DNA from: Mobilicoccus sp032056465
GTDB taxonomy: Bacteria; Actinomycetota; Actinomycetes; Actinomycetales; Dermatophilaceae
Reading direction: 5' to 3' (one strand)
Assembly: GCF_032056465.1 (NCBI RefSeq)
Contig: NZ_DAMBCL010000002.1
Length of the DNA: 64,000 nt
Shown: positions 17,121 through 26,655 of the stretch, in pieces
Layout: each line of letters starts with the position of its first letter
Position numbering within the stretch: position 1 is the first letter of the stretch
Notes under the pieces: model-generated
Told to the model about the DNA's origin: nothing
The model's input: only the letters and a program-made list of their open reading frames with translations
The model's database searches: none
Made by a program: the position numbers and the translations under genes

Positions 17121-18229
17121 GATCGCCGTCCGAGGAAGCTGAGGGCCGCGCCGGCGAGCATCGTCAGCCCGGCGAATCCGGCCTTGCGGAAGATGTCGGG
17201 CAGGTCCGCCGTCGTGACGACGGGGTCCGGCGGCAGGCCGTAGACCTCCGGCTCGTCGAGCAGCAGGAACACGGACCCGGTGCCGCCGACGCCGTCGTGG
17301 GGATCACCGCCGTAGACCCGCGCCTCGGTGAACCCGTTCCCGTGGAGGACCGTGGCGCGCTCCGAGGCGCGCCGACGCATCTCCTCGAGGTCACCGAACT
17401 GGATCGAGGTCGTGGGACAGGCCTGCGCGCACGCCGGCTTCTGGTCCGCGCCGAGGCGGTCGTAGCAGAGCGTGCACTTCTGCGCGACGCCCTCGTTCTT
17501 GACCGCCGTCTTCGACCCCTCGGGGCGCTCCCGCCGCTCGATGACGCCGAACGGGCACGCCGGCACGCAGTACCCGCAGCCGTTGCAGACGTCGTCCTGG
17601 ACGACGACCGTGCCGAACTCCGTGCGGAACAGCGACCCCGTGGGGCACACGTCGAGGCAGGCGGCGTGGGTGCAGTGCTTGCAGACGTCGGAGGCGATGA
17701 GCCACCGGAAGTCCGGCACCGAGCCGGTCGCGAGGGCCTCCTCGGCGGCGCGCTGGGCGCCTTCGAAGCCCGGCACCACGGCCGGTGAGCCTGTCCCGGC
17801 GGAGGCCGCCGTCCCCGGCCCGTCGAGGGGCAGGCCCGCGTGGGAGGCGTGGTCCGTGCGCTGCGCGGTGGCGCGCATGAGCGAGGGGAAGCCGTCGCGC
17901 TCCTGCTGCCGCATCGACGGCATCCCGAGGTCGACGAGCCGAGCTCCGGACTCGCGGGCCTTCTCGATGCTCTCGCCCGTCTGCTCGATGAACGCGACGT
18001 GTCGCCACGTGCTGGCCCCGAGGGAGATCGTGTTGTCGTAGGAGTCGCCCGTCATCCCCAGACGGTCCATGGGGATGTCGTTCCACTCCTTGCACGCGAC
18101 CTCGCAGGCCTTGCAGCCGATGCAGATCGAGGTGTCGGTGAAGAACCCCTTGCGGGGCGGGGGGTTCTCCCAGCCCGCGTCGAGTGCCGGGTCGGTGGGC
18201 CCGGACAGCTGGTTGCGCCAGAACCCCAT
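17117..18229 (-). CDS. fdhB: Formate dehydrogenase iron-sulfur subunit
   Basis: It transfers electrons from the catalytic subunit to the membrane subunit. The 370-residue protein has four ferredoxin-type cysteine clusters: CIGCKACEVACKEW near residue 36, CKHCTHAACLDVCP, CNGCGYCVPACP, and CTLCYDR with CAQACP, consistent with four [4Fe-4S] centres. A hydrophobic C-terminal helix (GFAGLTMLAGAALSFLG) may anchor it, as in FdnH-type subunits. ATG 18229 lies 3 bp after the fdhA stop, and its stop overlaps the nrfD start. Confidence 0.95.
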   Translation of the reverse strand: MGFWRNQLSGPTDPALDAGWENPPPRKGFFTDTSICIGCKACEVACKEWNDIPMDRLGMTGDSYDNTISLGASTWRHVAFIEQTGESIEKARESGARLVDLGMPSMRQQERDGFPSLMRATAQRTDHASHAGLPLDGPGTAASAGTGSPAVVPGFEGAQRAAEEALATGSVPDFRWLIASDVCKHCTHAACLDVCPTGSLFRTEFGTVVVQDDVCNGCGYCVPACPFGVIERRERPEGSKTAVKNEGVAQKCTLCYDRLGADQKPACAQACPTTSIQFGDLEEMRRRASERATVLHGNGFTEARVYGGDPHDGVGGTGSVFLLLDEPEVYGLPPDPVVTTADLPDIFRKAGFAGLTMLAGAALSFLGRRS

Positions 18230-18232
18230 CGC

Positions 18233-21200
18233 TCAGCCTTCCTTCTGCGAGGTGGACTCGTCCGAGCCCCCGCCGTCTCGATCCTCCGGCGTCGGTGACC
18301 CCTGCGGCACGGCATCCGCCGCCCGGCGCACGTTGCCCGTGTCGGCGGTGAGACCGGCGAGCGAGGCGTACTCCTGCACGAGGTGCACGAGGGCCTCACC
18401 GGTGGGGCGGCGCCCCGGCCGGATGTCGCAACTGGCGACCTTCGACTCCTGGATCGCGACGTTGGGGTCGAGGGTGACGCCGAGGAGGTCGTTGGCCGCG
18501 TCTCCGGTGACCACGGCGCCGTCGCCACCCTGGCCCCAGTGATAGGGCACGCCGATCTGGTGGACGGTCTGCTCGCCGATGCGCATGGGCCGAACCCGGT
18601 CGGTGACGAGCACCCGCGCCTCGATGGCCGACCGCGGTGAGACGAGGGTCGCCCAACCGCCGTTCTCCAGCCCGCGCAGCTCCGCCAGCTCGGGGGAGAC
18701 CTCGCAGAAGAACTCCGGCTGGAGTTCGCTGAGGTAGGGCAACCACCGGCTCATGCCACCGGCGGTGTGGTGCTCGGTGAGCCGGTACGTCGTCATGACG
18801 AACGGGTACACCTCGGCGCCCCGCTCCGCGCCGGAGGGCGCGGTGAGGTTGTCCTTGCGCGGATACACCATGCGGGAGGGGTTGCGCTGCTGGCTGTACA
18901 GCGGGTTCTCGACCGGTGACTCCTGCGCCTCGTAGTGGCTCGGCATCGGCCCGTCGACCATGCCCTTGGGGGCGTACAGCCACCCCTTGCCGTCGGCCTG
19001 CATGATGAACGGGTCGTCCCCCGCGAGCCCGGCGGCACCACCCGTGCCGGGCTCCGGGCGGTAGGAGGGAGGCGTCGTCGCGGGGAAGTCGGGGATGTCG
19101 TGCCCCGTCCAGGCGCCCTTCTCCTCGTCCCACCACACGTACGCCTTGCGCTCGCTCCACGGTCTGCCCTGAGGGTCGGCCGAGGCGCGGTTGTAGAGGA
19201 TGCGCCGGTTCGCCGGCCACGCCCAGCCCCACTCGGGCGAGACCCAGCTCTGCTCGGCGTCGGGCTTGCGGCGGTGGGCCTGGTTGACGCCGTCCTTGAA
19301 GACGCCGCAGTAGATCCAGCAACCGCCGTCGGTGCTGCCGTCGTCCTTCATCTCGAGGTAGGACGAGAGGAGCTGCCCGGCCTTCTCGCCGGTGAGGTGA
19401 CGACCGTTGATCTCGGCGAGGACGGCCTCGGCGTCGATCTCGCCGTGCTCGTCGAGGCGGTAGTCCCACGTGAGGTCGAGGATCGCCCGGTCCCGCGGGT
19501 GCGTGCTGCCGGCGAGCTTGCGCCGGATGGCGCGGCCGAGCTCGTAGAAGAACTCGAGATCCGAGGTGGCCTCGCCCGGGGGCGCCACGGCGGCCTCACG
19601 CCACTGCAGCAGACGCTGGGTCTGGGTGAACGTGCCGGCCTTCTCCGCGTAGGACGCGGCCGGCAGGAAGAAGACCTCGGTGCCGATGTCCTCGGTCCTG
19701 GCCTCGCCGCTGACGATCTCGGGCCCTGACTTCCAGAACGTCGCCGACTCGATGAGGTTGAGGTCGCGGACGACGAGCCACTTGAGGTTGCTCATCGCGT
19801 GGCGCTGGAGGCGGCCGTGGGAGGACCCCACCGCGGGGTTCTGCCCGAGCAGGAAGTACCCCTCGACCGTGCCGTCGATCATGCCCATCGCCGTGGCGTA
19901 GGTGTTGTGGTTGCCGGTGAGGCGAGGGAGATCACCGAAGCAGAAATCGTTCTCGGGGGTCGCCGCGTCGCCGTAGTAGGCCTTGAGCAGGTTGACCGTG
20001 TAGGCGCGTGCCTCGGCCCAGTAGCCCTTCTGGTCGGGTGAGGCGATCGTCGCCACGTAGTCCTCGAACGAGTCGTGGACACCGACCTTGGGCATGGGCA
20101 GATAGCCGGGGAGCAGGTTGAACAGCGTGGGGATGTCGGTGCTGCCCTGGATGCTCGCGTGCCCACGCAGCGCCATGATGCCGCCGCCGGGACGTCCGAT
20201 GTTGCCGAGGAGCAGCTGCAGGATGCTCGCCGTGCGGATGAACTGCGCGCCGAGCGTGTGCTGGGTCCAGCCCACGGCGTAGGCGAAACACGTCGTGCGC
20301 TCGCGTCCGCTGTTCTCCGTGATCGTTCGCGCCACCTCGAGGAACTCCTCGCGGCTCACGCCGCACAACTGCTCGACGAGCTCGGGGGTGTAGCGAGAGA
20401 AGTGTCGCTTGAGCACCTGGAACACGCACCGAGGGTGCTGAAGCGTCTCGTCACGGCGCACGCGCGCGTGCTCGAGAGGCGGTCCACCCGACCCGTGCTC
20501 GTCACCGGCGGAGCGTTCGCGCTTCTCGCTGCCGTGCTCGTCGTCGCCGCCCGGCCCACCGACCTCGTCGTCGGCTCCCGCGGAGTCGTACCCCCATGTG
20601 CGCATGTCGTAGGCGCCGGTCTCGGGGTCGTAGCCCGAGAAGATGCCGTCGAGCTCGTCGACGTCCTTGAACTCCTCGTCGACGAGCGTCGCCGCGTTCG
20701 TGTACGCCTTGACGTACTCCTCGAACCAGAGGTCGTTCTCGATGACGTATCGGATGAGGGCGCCGAGGAACACGATGTCGGATCCCACGCGGATGGGCAC
20801 GTGCTTGTCCGCCACGGCGGAGGTGCGCGTGAACCGCGGGTCGATGTGGATCACCGTGGCGCCACGGAGCTTGGCCTCGGTCACCCACTGGTAGGCCACC
20901 GGGTGGTTCTCGGCCATGTTGGAACCCTGGATGACGATGCAGTCCGCATTCGCCATGTCCTGCACGAACTGGGTGGCGCCGCCGCGCCCGAACGAGGCTC
21001 CCAGACTGGGAACCGTGGCGGAGTGTCAAATACGCGCCTGGTTCTCGATCTGGACGGCGCCGAGACCGGTGAACAACTTCTTGATGAGGTAGTTCTCCTC
21101 GTTGTCCAGCGCGGCGCCGCCGAGGGAGGCGATGCCCATCGTGCGGTTGAGACGCCGGCCCTGGTCGTCGACGTCCTGCCACGTACGAGCCCGCGTCTCG

Positions 21201-21595
21201 ATGATGCGGTCGGCGATCATGTCGGTGGCCTGCGCGACGTCGAGGTGCTGCCAGTCGGTGGCGTGCGGCGCACGGTAGAGCACCTTCGTCGCCCTCTTGG
21301 GGTTGTTGACGAGCTGCTCGCTCGCGCTGCCCTTGGGGCACAGACGTCCACGGGAGATCGGGGAGTCCGGGTCGCCTTCGATCTGGACGATCTTCTCGTC
21401 CTTGACGAAGATGCGCTGGCCGCATCCGACCGCGCAGTACGGGCAGATGCTCTTGGCCACCCGATCGGCCTCGACCGTGCGCGGGGTGAGGTTCGTCGTC
21501 CGGGCCGAGGCCACGGCGGGCCCCCGACCGAGGAAGTCCCCCTCCTTGAGCTGCCGGAGCACCGGCCACCCCAGGAAGGTCGAGGCGATGGACAT
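18233..21595 (-). CDS. fdhA: Formate dehydrogenase catalytic subunit, selenoprotein with in-frame UGA
   Basis: This is the molybdopterin (Mo or W) catalytic subunit that oxidises formate to CO2, of the FdnG/FdoG type. Reading through TGA at 21026-21028 gives about 1120 residues with selenocysteine at 190. The context NQARI-U-HSATVPSLGASFGRGG matches the Sec site of formate dehydrogenases. The N-terminal [4Fe-4S] ligands are C51, C54, C58 and C86. A charged Gly/Asp/Glu-rich insertion lies near residues 336-385. ATG 21595 follows AGGGGGAG. No Tat twin-arginine signal is visible, unlike E. coli FdnG. A caller that stops at TGA would split it into a 189-residue N-terminal piece and a remainder. 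It heads fdhA-fdhB-nrfD. Confidence 0.93.
20996..21028 (-). promoter_or_regulatory. UGA(Sec) codon plus bacterial SECIS hairpin
   Basis: Codon TGA occupies 21028-21026. After 11 nt, GGTTCCCA-GTC-TGGGAGCC (21014-20996) forms an 8-bp stem with a small apical loop containing AGTCT. The spacing and the GU-containing loop match the E. coli formate dehydrogenase SECIS type that SelB recognises. Confidence 0.85.
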
Positions 21596-21758
21596 GCCGC
21601 TCCCCCTTCGTCGATGGTCAGGCCAACTGTACGCAGGCCCGTGACCTCCGGCACCCCGGAGAGTCGGCCCTGCCTGCGCCCGATCCACATGGGGCGGGGC
21701 GTCGGCAGCCGTGGGGGCGGTCGAGGGGGCGCCGGCCGGTCTTCGGCGGCGCCGGCCG

Positions 21759-22223
21759 TCAGCGGAGGGGGCGCCCCTGAGCGTCGGGCACCTTGCCGAT
21801 GAACATCCGGATCGCGTCGATCAGCGCCCACAGGGCGGCCCCGAGGCACAGGAGCCACCCGAGCGGGACGAGCACTCCGCCGCCGCCGACCTGGCCCGTC
21901 TGAGCGCCGGCGGACGTCGTGACGAGCGTGACGCCGCCGATGAAGAGCGCGATTCCGAGCACGTAGAGGCCCAGCTGTGCGAGGGCGATCCTCGTCCAGC
22001 CGAGATACCAGCGCCCGGCGCCGAAGATGCCCAGGAAGAGTTGCAGGAGTCCCGCGACGACCTTGGTCTTGTCGCTCAGGCCCGCCGTCCCGGATGCCGG
22101 CCCCTGGGCCCCGTAGACGCTGTCCGGCGTCCGGCCGACGGGGTGACCAGGGGGCTGGGTGTCGGATCCCGGCGCACCCCCGGTCGCGTCGGCGGCTCGG
22201 TACGGGTCGTGGGTGTCGCTCAT
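21759..22223 (-). CDS. TM2-domain membrane protein
   Basis: A 154-residue protein with a Pro/Gly-rich cytoplasmic N-terminus (about 55 residues), then a TM2-like domain: SDKTKVVAGLLQLFLGIFGA and GRWYLGWTRIALAQLG carry the usual small-residue and aromatic pattern. A further hydrophobic pair ends in LWALIDAIRMFIG. Its function is unknown; TM2 proteins are small membrane proteins in many bacteria. ATG 22223 is preceded by AAGGAG. It is divergent from the DUF6421 operon. Confidence 0.8.
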   Translation of the reverse strand: MSDTHDPYRAADATGGAPGSDTQPPGHPVGRTPDSVYGAQGPASGTAGLSDKTKVVAGLLQLFLGIFGAGRWYLGWTRIALAQLGLYVLGIALFIGGVTLVTTSAGAQTGQVGGGGVLVPLGWLLCLGAALWALIDAIRMFIGKVPDAQGRPLR

Positions 22224-22422
22224 CGGTGTCTCCTTGCAGGGTGTCGGACGGCGCGGTCGCGGTCGCCATGCGGAATCGAGGCCACGGAGCGCATCGGGGC
22301 CCGTCGATGACCACGACCCGTCCGATGTGAGTCCCGGTGTCACTTCGGTGGGTCGAGGGGCCGGTGTCCCCTGTTCCGCCGCGATGCCCAAGGTGGTGGA
22401 CAAAAGGCTGCCGGTGCTCGAC

Positions 22423-22451
22423 GCTTGTCGTAACCGTCCGGACGGTACAGT
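22423..22451 (+). promoter_or_regulatory. Promoter with embedded 14-bp palindrome
   Basis: The perfect palindrome ACCGTCCGGACGGT (22433-22446) lies between a weak -35 (GCTTGT, 22423-22428) and a -10 TACAGT (22446-22451), 43 bp before the operon start at 22494. Such symmetry over the spacer is typical of a repressor site, often of the TetR family; no TetR gene is in the window. Confidence 0.55.
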
Positions 22452-22493
22452 GCCCGACCGCAGCCACGTCCGCAGAAGATCAGGAGGTCGTCC

Positions 22494-24644
22494 ATGAGCG
22501 TGTTCCCGCGTGTGCTCGTCGATGAGTCGCACAACGAGGCCTGGTCGCTGGACCCGCAGGTCGCCGCCCGCATCAACCCCGCCCAGCCGGCCGACGCGAG
22601 CTACGCGCAGGCGGCCGAGGCGCTGCGTCACCGGGGCTACGACGTCCGAGCGCACACGACCGGTGCCCTTGACGGGGACGTCCTCGCCACGGCCGACGTC
22701 CTCGTCGTCGCCCATCCCGCCGACACGGCCTCCGAACGCACGAGCGGAACCGGCAGCCCGGTGTTCGCGGAGGCGGAGATCGACGCGATCGAGACCTACG
22801 TCCGGGGTGGCGGCGGCCTCGTCGTGCTCGGCGAGTGCCAGCAGAACTCCTACGGGTCCAACCTGCTCGACCTCCTCGCCCGGTTCGGCCTCACCATCCG
22901 CAACACGACCGTGCACGACGGCACCCACCGGTTCAACGGGGTCTCCTCGTGGGTCCTCGGGGACCTCGAGGACGACGGCCACGGCCGACGCGGCGGCGTG
23001 CTCTCCGGCATCGAGGAGGTCTGCTTCTACCGTGCGGGCACGCTCGCCGTCGACGACCCGACGAAGGCGGGGGAGGTGAGCATCCTCGCTCGCAGCCACG
23101 CCACCGCCCACCCGGGTGGCGAACCACTCGCGCTCACCGCGCGCCCGGGCGAGGGTCGGCTCGTCCTCGTCGCGGACTCCGACCTGTTCGGCGACGACTC
23201 CATCGACGACCTCGACCACCGGGCCCTCTGGGTCAACCTCCTCACGTGGGCCGCCGACACCGCTCGCGGCGCCTCGGAGTCCTCCCTCGAGGCCGCGTGG
23301 CTCGCCGTCGATCCCCGGTGGTCGGAGCTCAAGGCCGCCGTCGAGGAGATCCGCCCGCTGCAGAGCAAGGACGGCTCGATCGACGCCGAGGTCCACGACC
23401 TCGACGCCGCCCGGACCCTCGTCGAGCGGATCTGTGCGGGCATCGAGGCTCTCGCGCCCGAGTTCCCTCACGACGAGTCCTACCTCGCCCAGTGCGTCGT
23501 CGACTTCCGGCGGTGGGCCGACGAGGGCTTCGGGGTGCCCGACTTCCTCGACTCCATCCTCGAGTTCGACCCCGCGGCCCACCGGCAGGACGGACTCGCC
23601 CACCTCGTCGTCTTCCCCATGTACACGCAGAACGGCAACCTCGACCGCAACATCGAGGCCGTGCTCGTCAGCGTCTACTGGCCGGAATGGCTCGCCGAGC
23701 TCGAGAGGACGTACACGAACAAGGCGTTCCTCTCGATCGACTTCATCGACTTCACCCCGGGCTACGACACCGACTCCGCGGTCCTCTTCCCCGAGACCGT
23801 CGCCATGCGCGAGGTGCCGACGTTCACGTGGGGCGCGATCTTCTCCGACCGCGAGGCCGCGCGCTTCCGGCGCGTCACCGCCGCCGCGGCGCAGCTGCTG
23901 TCGCTCGACCTGCCGCCGGACGCCGAGCGGCTGCTCGTGAGTCAGGAGTACTGCCAGGGCATGTTCGCGATGTGGGACATGATCCACGACCGCACCCACA
24001 TGCGCGGTGACCTGCCGTTCGACCCGTTCATGATCAAGCAGCGCATGCCGTACTGGATGTACTCCCTCGAGGAGCTGCGGTGCGACCTCAACACTTTCGT
24101 CGAGGCCGTGAAGCTGGAGAAGGAGGGGCAGCCGTTCGCCAAGGGCGTGCAGTACGGCGTGATCTTCGATCGCATCTTCCGCTTCTCGATCACCGGCGGG
24201 CGGGTCCGCAACTACGACGGGCTCGGCGGGCAGTTGCTGTTCGCGTGGCTGCACAAGCACGACGCGCTGCGGTGGACCGACAACCGACTCACCTTCGACT
24301 GGGCCGCGGTGCCGGGCAGCGTGTGTGCCCTCGCCGAGGCCGTCAACACCCTGTACCGCGAGGGCATCGACCGCAGCAAGGTCGCGCACTGGATCGCGAG
24401 CTACGAGTTCGTCACCCGGTACGTCGCACCGCACCCGCGGTCGACGTGGGCCAAGGGGGCCGACGCGCTTCCGTTGGACGGCAGGCCCAAGGAGCTCGTC
24501 GACCTCGTCCTGCCCGACGAGTTCCCCCTCAACGTCTTCTTCGAGGCGTTGGACAAGAAGCTCGGTCCGGTCATCGCCTCGACCAAGGGCATCACCGCCG
24601 CGACCGAGCGCGAGTACGCCCAGGAGCACGGGAGCGTGGCATGA
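22494..24644 (+). CDS. GATase-like / DUF6421 fusion protein
   Basis: A 716-residue soluble protein. Residues 1 to about 260 resemble a GATase-like Rossmann domain of the DUF4350/ThuA kind (RVLVDESHNEAWSLD, then TYVRGGGGLVVLGECQQN and LVLVADSDLFGDD). The remaining ~450 residues match what I recall of the actinobacterial DUF6421 family (HLVVFPMYTQNGNLDRNIEA, YCQGMFAMWDMIHDRTHMRG). The segment MWDMIHDRTHMRG and several His/Asp/Glu residues could form a metal site, which is speculation. CAGGAGG precedes the ATG. It is the first of three genes with overlapping start/stop codons. Molecular function is unknown. Confidence 0.75.
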   Translation: MSVFPRVLVDESHNEAWSLDPQVAARINPAQPADASYAQAAEALRHRGYDVRAHTTGALDGDVLATADVLVVAHPADTASERTSGTGSPVFAEAEIDAIETYVRGGGGLVVLGECQQNSYGSNLLDLLARFGLTIRNTTVHDGTHRFNGVSSWVLGDLEDDGHGRRGGVLSGIEEVCFYRAGTLAVDDPTKAGEVSILARSHATAHPGGEPLALTARPGEGRLVLVADSDLFGDDSIDDLDHRALWVNLLTWAADTARGASESSLEAAWLAVDPRWSELKAAVEEIRPLQSKDGSIDAEVHDLDAARTLVERICAGIEALAPEFPHDESYLAQCVVDFRRWADEGFGVPDFLDSILEFDPAAHRQDGLAHLVVFPMYTQNGNLDRNIEAVLVSVYWPEWLAELERTYTNKAFLSIDFIDFTPGYDTDSAVLFPETVAMREVPTFTWGAIFSDREAARFRRVTAAAAQLLSLDLPPDAERLLVSQEYCQGMFAMWDMIHDRTHMRGDLPFDPFMIKQRMPYWMYSLEELRCDLNTFVEAVKLEKEGQPFAKGVQYGVIFDRIFRFSITGGRVRNYDGLGGQLLFAWLHKHDALRWTDNRLTFDWAAVPGSVCALAEAVNTLYREGIDRSKVAHWIASYEFVTRYVAPHPRSTWAKGADALPLDGRPKELVDLVLPDEFPLNVFFEALDKKLGPVIASTKGITAATEREYAQEHGSVA

Positions 24645-25426
24645 CGCCGGAGTCCGAGGGATTCACCGCCGGTCCGCACGCCGCCCCGATGCCCGACCTC
24701 ACGGGCAAGGTCGTCCTCGTCGCCGGCGCGGCGGGGGCGGCGGGTCCGCCCACCCTGGCCGCGCTCGTCGCCGCCGGGGCGCAGGTCGTCGCGATCGACA
24801 ACGACGCCGCCCGTCTCGACCCGGTCGTCGCCGCGGTGGGTGAGGCGTTCGAGCCCGCGGCAGCAACGGCCGACGTCGCCGGCCGGGTCACCGGTGTGGT
24901 CGTCGACCTCCTCGACGAGGAGGCGACGCGGGCCGCGATCACCGCGGTCGCCGATGAACACGGCCGTATCGACGGACTGTTCCACCTCGTCGGGGGATGG
25001 CGCGGTGGCAAGGGCATCGTCGAGTCCGACCTTGCGGACTGGGACGTCATGCAGAACCTGCTCGTGCGCACCCTTCAGCACACGAGCCGCGCCTGCCACG
25101 ACGCGCTCGTCGCCTCCGGCGGACGCCTCGCGATCGTCTCGACCCCGCAGGCCCAGCAACCCGGCGCCAAGAACGCGTCCTACGCCGCGGCCAAGGCGGC
25201 GGCCGAGACGTGGGCGCTGGCCGTCGCCGACTCGTTCGGCGACTCCGGCGCCGCGGTCGTCATCCTGCAGGTCAAGGCCCTGCTCACCGACGCGATGAAG
25301 GCCGACCGGCCCGACCGTCGGTTCCCCGGGTACACCCACGTCGACGACGTCGCGGCCCACCTCGTCAGACTGTGGGAGTCCCCTGCCGACTCGTCGAACG
25401 GAACCCGACAGTGCCTCATCCCGTGA
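24641..25426 (+). CDS. Short-chain dehydrogenase/reductase
   Basis: A 261-residue Rossmann-fold oxidoreductase. It has a variant nucleotide loop (VVLVAGAAGAAGPPTLAAL, in place of TGxxxGxG), the acidic residue of AIDNDAARL after beta-2 (suggesting NAD preference), and the catalytic pair in KNASYAAAKAAAETWA (YxxxK). The catalytic Ser is probably in IVSTPQAQQ. ATG 24641 overlaps the upstream stop as ATGA. Its place between the DUF6421 and aldolase-fold genes suggests one pathway; the substrate is unknown. Confidence 0.85.
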   Translation: MTPESEGFTAGPHAAPMPDLTGKVVLVAGAAGAAGPPTLAALVAAGAQVVAIDNDAARLDPVVAAVGEAFEPAAATADVAGRVTGVVVDLLDEEATRAAITAVADEHGRIDGLFHLVGGWRGGKGIVESDLADWDVMQNLLVRTLQHTSRACHDALVASGGRLAIVSTPQAQQPGAKNASYAAAKAAAETWALAVADSFGDSGAAVVILQVKALLTDAMKADRPDRRFPGYTHVDDVAAHLVRLWESPADSSNGTRQCLIP

Positions 25427-26484
25427 TCTCCCGCCTCCACGACCCCGAGTTCCGGGGCTTCGCGAGCGACAACTACTCCGGTGTCCTGCCGGAGGTGCTC
25501 GAGGCGCTCGCGATCGTCAACGGCGGTCACCAGCGGGCGTACGGCGCCGACGTGTACACCGAGGCGCTCGGGGACCTCGTCCGCGCGCAGTTCGGGGACG
25601 CCGCGAGTGTGTACCCCGTCTTCAACGGCACCGGGGCGAACATCGTCTCCCTCGACCTCGTCACGCCCCGTTGGGGCGCGGTCGTGTGTGCCCGCACGGC
25701 ACACATCAACGTCGACGAGTGCGGGGCGCCGGAGAAGATCGCCGGCCTCAAACTGCTGCCCGTCGACACCGAGGACGGCAAACTCACCCCGGAGTCGGTC
25801 GAGCAGGTCGCATGGGGTTTCGGCGACGAGCACCACGCCCAGCCCGCCGTCGTGTCGATCACCCAGAGCACCGAACTCGGGACGCTGTACACGGTCGAGG
25901 AGATCCGCGCCCTCGCCGACCAGGCGCACGCACTGGGGATGCGCCTGCACCTCGACGGGGCGCGTCTGTTCATCGGGGCGGCGGCGCTGGGGGTCTCGTT
26001 GCGGGACATCACCACCGACGCCGGCGTCGACATCCTCTCCCTCGGAGGCACGAAGCACGGGCTCATGGGGGCCGAAGCCGTCGTCGTCCTCGAACCGGGG
26101 ATCCTCGATCATCCGCAGCGGGCGCTGTTCGTGCGCAAGCTCGACGCGCAACTCAACAGCAAGATGCGGTTCAGCTCGGCCCAGCTGCTCACCATCCTCA
26201 CGGACGACCTGTGGCGGCGGGGTTCGGAGCATGCCATCGCGATGGCCCGGCGTCTCGCCGACGCCGTGCGCGACGTCGAGGGCGTCCGGCTCACCCGCGA
26301 ACCCGAGGCCAACGCCGTGTTCGCGGTGCTGCCCGCCGAGGTCACCGCGCGGCTCCAGGAGCGCTACCCGTTCTACGTGTGGGACGAGGCCACCGGCGAG
26401 GTGCGGTGGATGTGCAGCTTCGACACGACCGAGCACGACATCGACGCCTTCGCGGCGGCCTTGCGGGAGGAGCTCGCTGCGTGA
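25423..26484 (+). CDS. Threonine-aldolase-family PLP enzyme (beta-eliminating lyase)
   Basis: A 353-residue fold-type I PLP enzyme of the low-specificity L-threonine aldolase / beta-eliminating lyase family, which cleaves beta-hydroxy amino acids to glycine and an aldehyde. It starts with the typical FRGFASDNYSGVLPEV, followed by AYGADVYTEAL, RLHLDGARLF and the PLP lysine in LSLGGTKHGLMGAEAV. GTG 25423 overlaps the SDR stop as GTGA; GTG 25411 is also possible. The closing VRWMCSFDTTEHDIDAF is usual. The linked DUF6421 and SDR genes suggest an amino-acid-derived substrate other than plain threonine; this is inference. Confidence 0.88.
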   Translation: MISRLHDPEFRGFASDNYSGVLPEVLEALAIVNGGHQRAYGADVYTEALGDLVRAQFGDAASVYPVFNGTGANIVSLDLVTPRWGAVVCARTAHINVDECGAPEKIAGLKLLPVDTEDGKLTPESVEQVAWGFGDEHHAQPAVVSITQSTELGTLYTVEEIRALADQAHALGMRLHLDGARLFIGAAALGVSLRDITTDAGVDILSLGGTKHGLMGAEAVVVLEPGILDHPQRALFVRKLDAQLNSKMRFSSAQLLTILTDDLWRRGSEHAIAMARRLADAVRDVEGVRLTREPEANAVFAVLPAEVTARLQERYPFYVWDEATGEVRWMCSFDTTEHDIDAFAAALREELAA

Positions 26485-26655
26485 CCTCGTCGCCGGCCGA
26501 CTCGGCGGCGGGGGCTGGCGCAGGTGAGCGTGGGAATGGGATGAGTACCGCGACCTCCGCGACCCGTCCGAGATAGGTCGCGGGGCTCAGGCGCGGTCGG
26601 TGCGGTCCTGGTGGCATGAGGCATCCGATCCGACGGCATCTCCGAGGAGGCCTCC

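Noticed and set aside
18233..21688. fdhA as two genes or a nonsense pseudogene
   Set aside because: The TGA is at the Sec position, is followed by a SECIS hairpin, and the cell encodes SelA, SelB, SelD and tRNA-Sec.
21710..21757. Terminator after the TM2 gene
   Set aside because: The GCGCCGGCCG runs are direct as well as inverted repeats, so no single stable hairpin is clear.
21759..24629. 956-codon minus-strand frame opposite the DUF6421 gene
   Set aside because: Only the last 154 codons (TM2 protein) are backed by a ribosome site and hydrophobic pattern.
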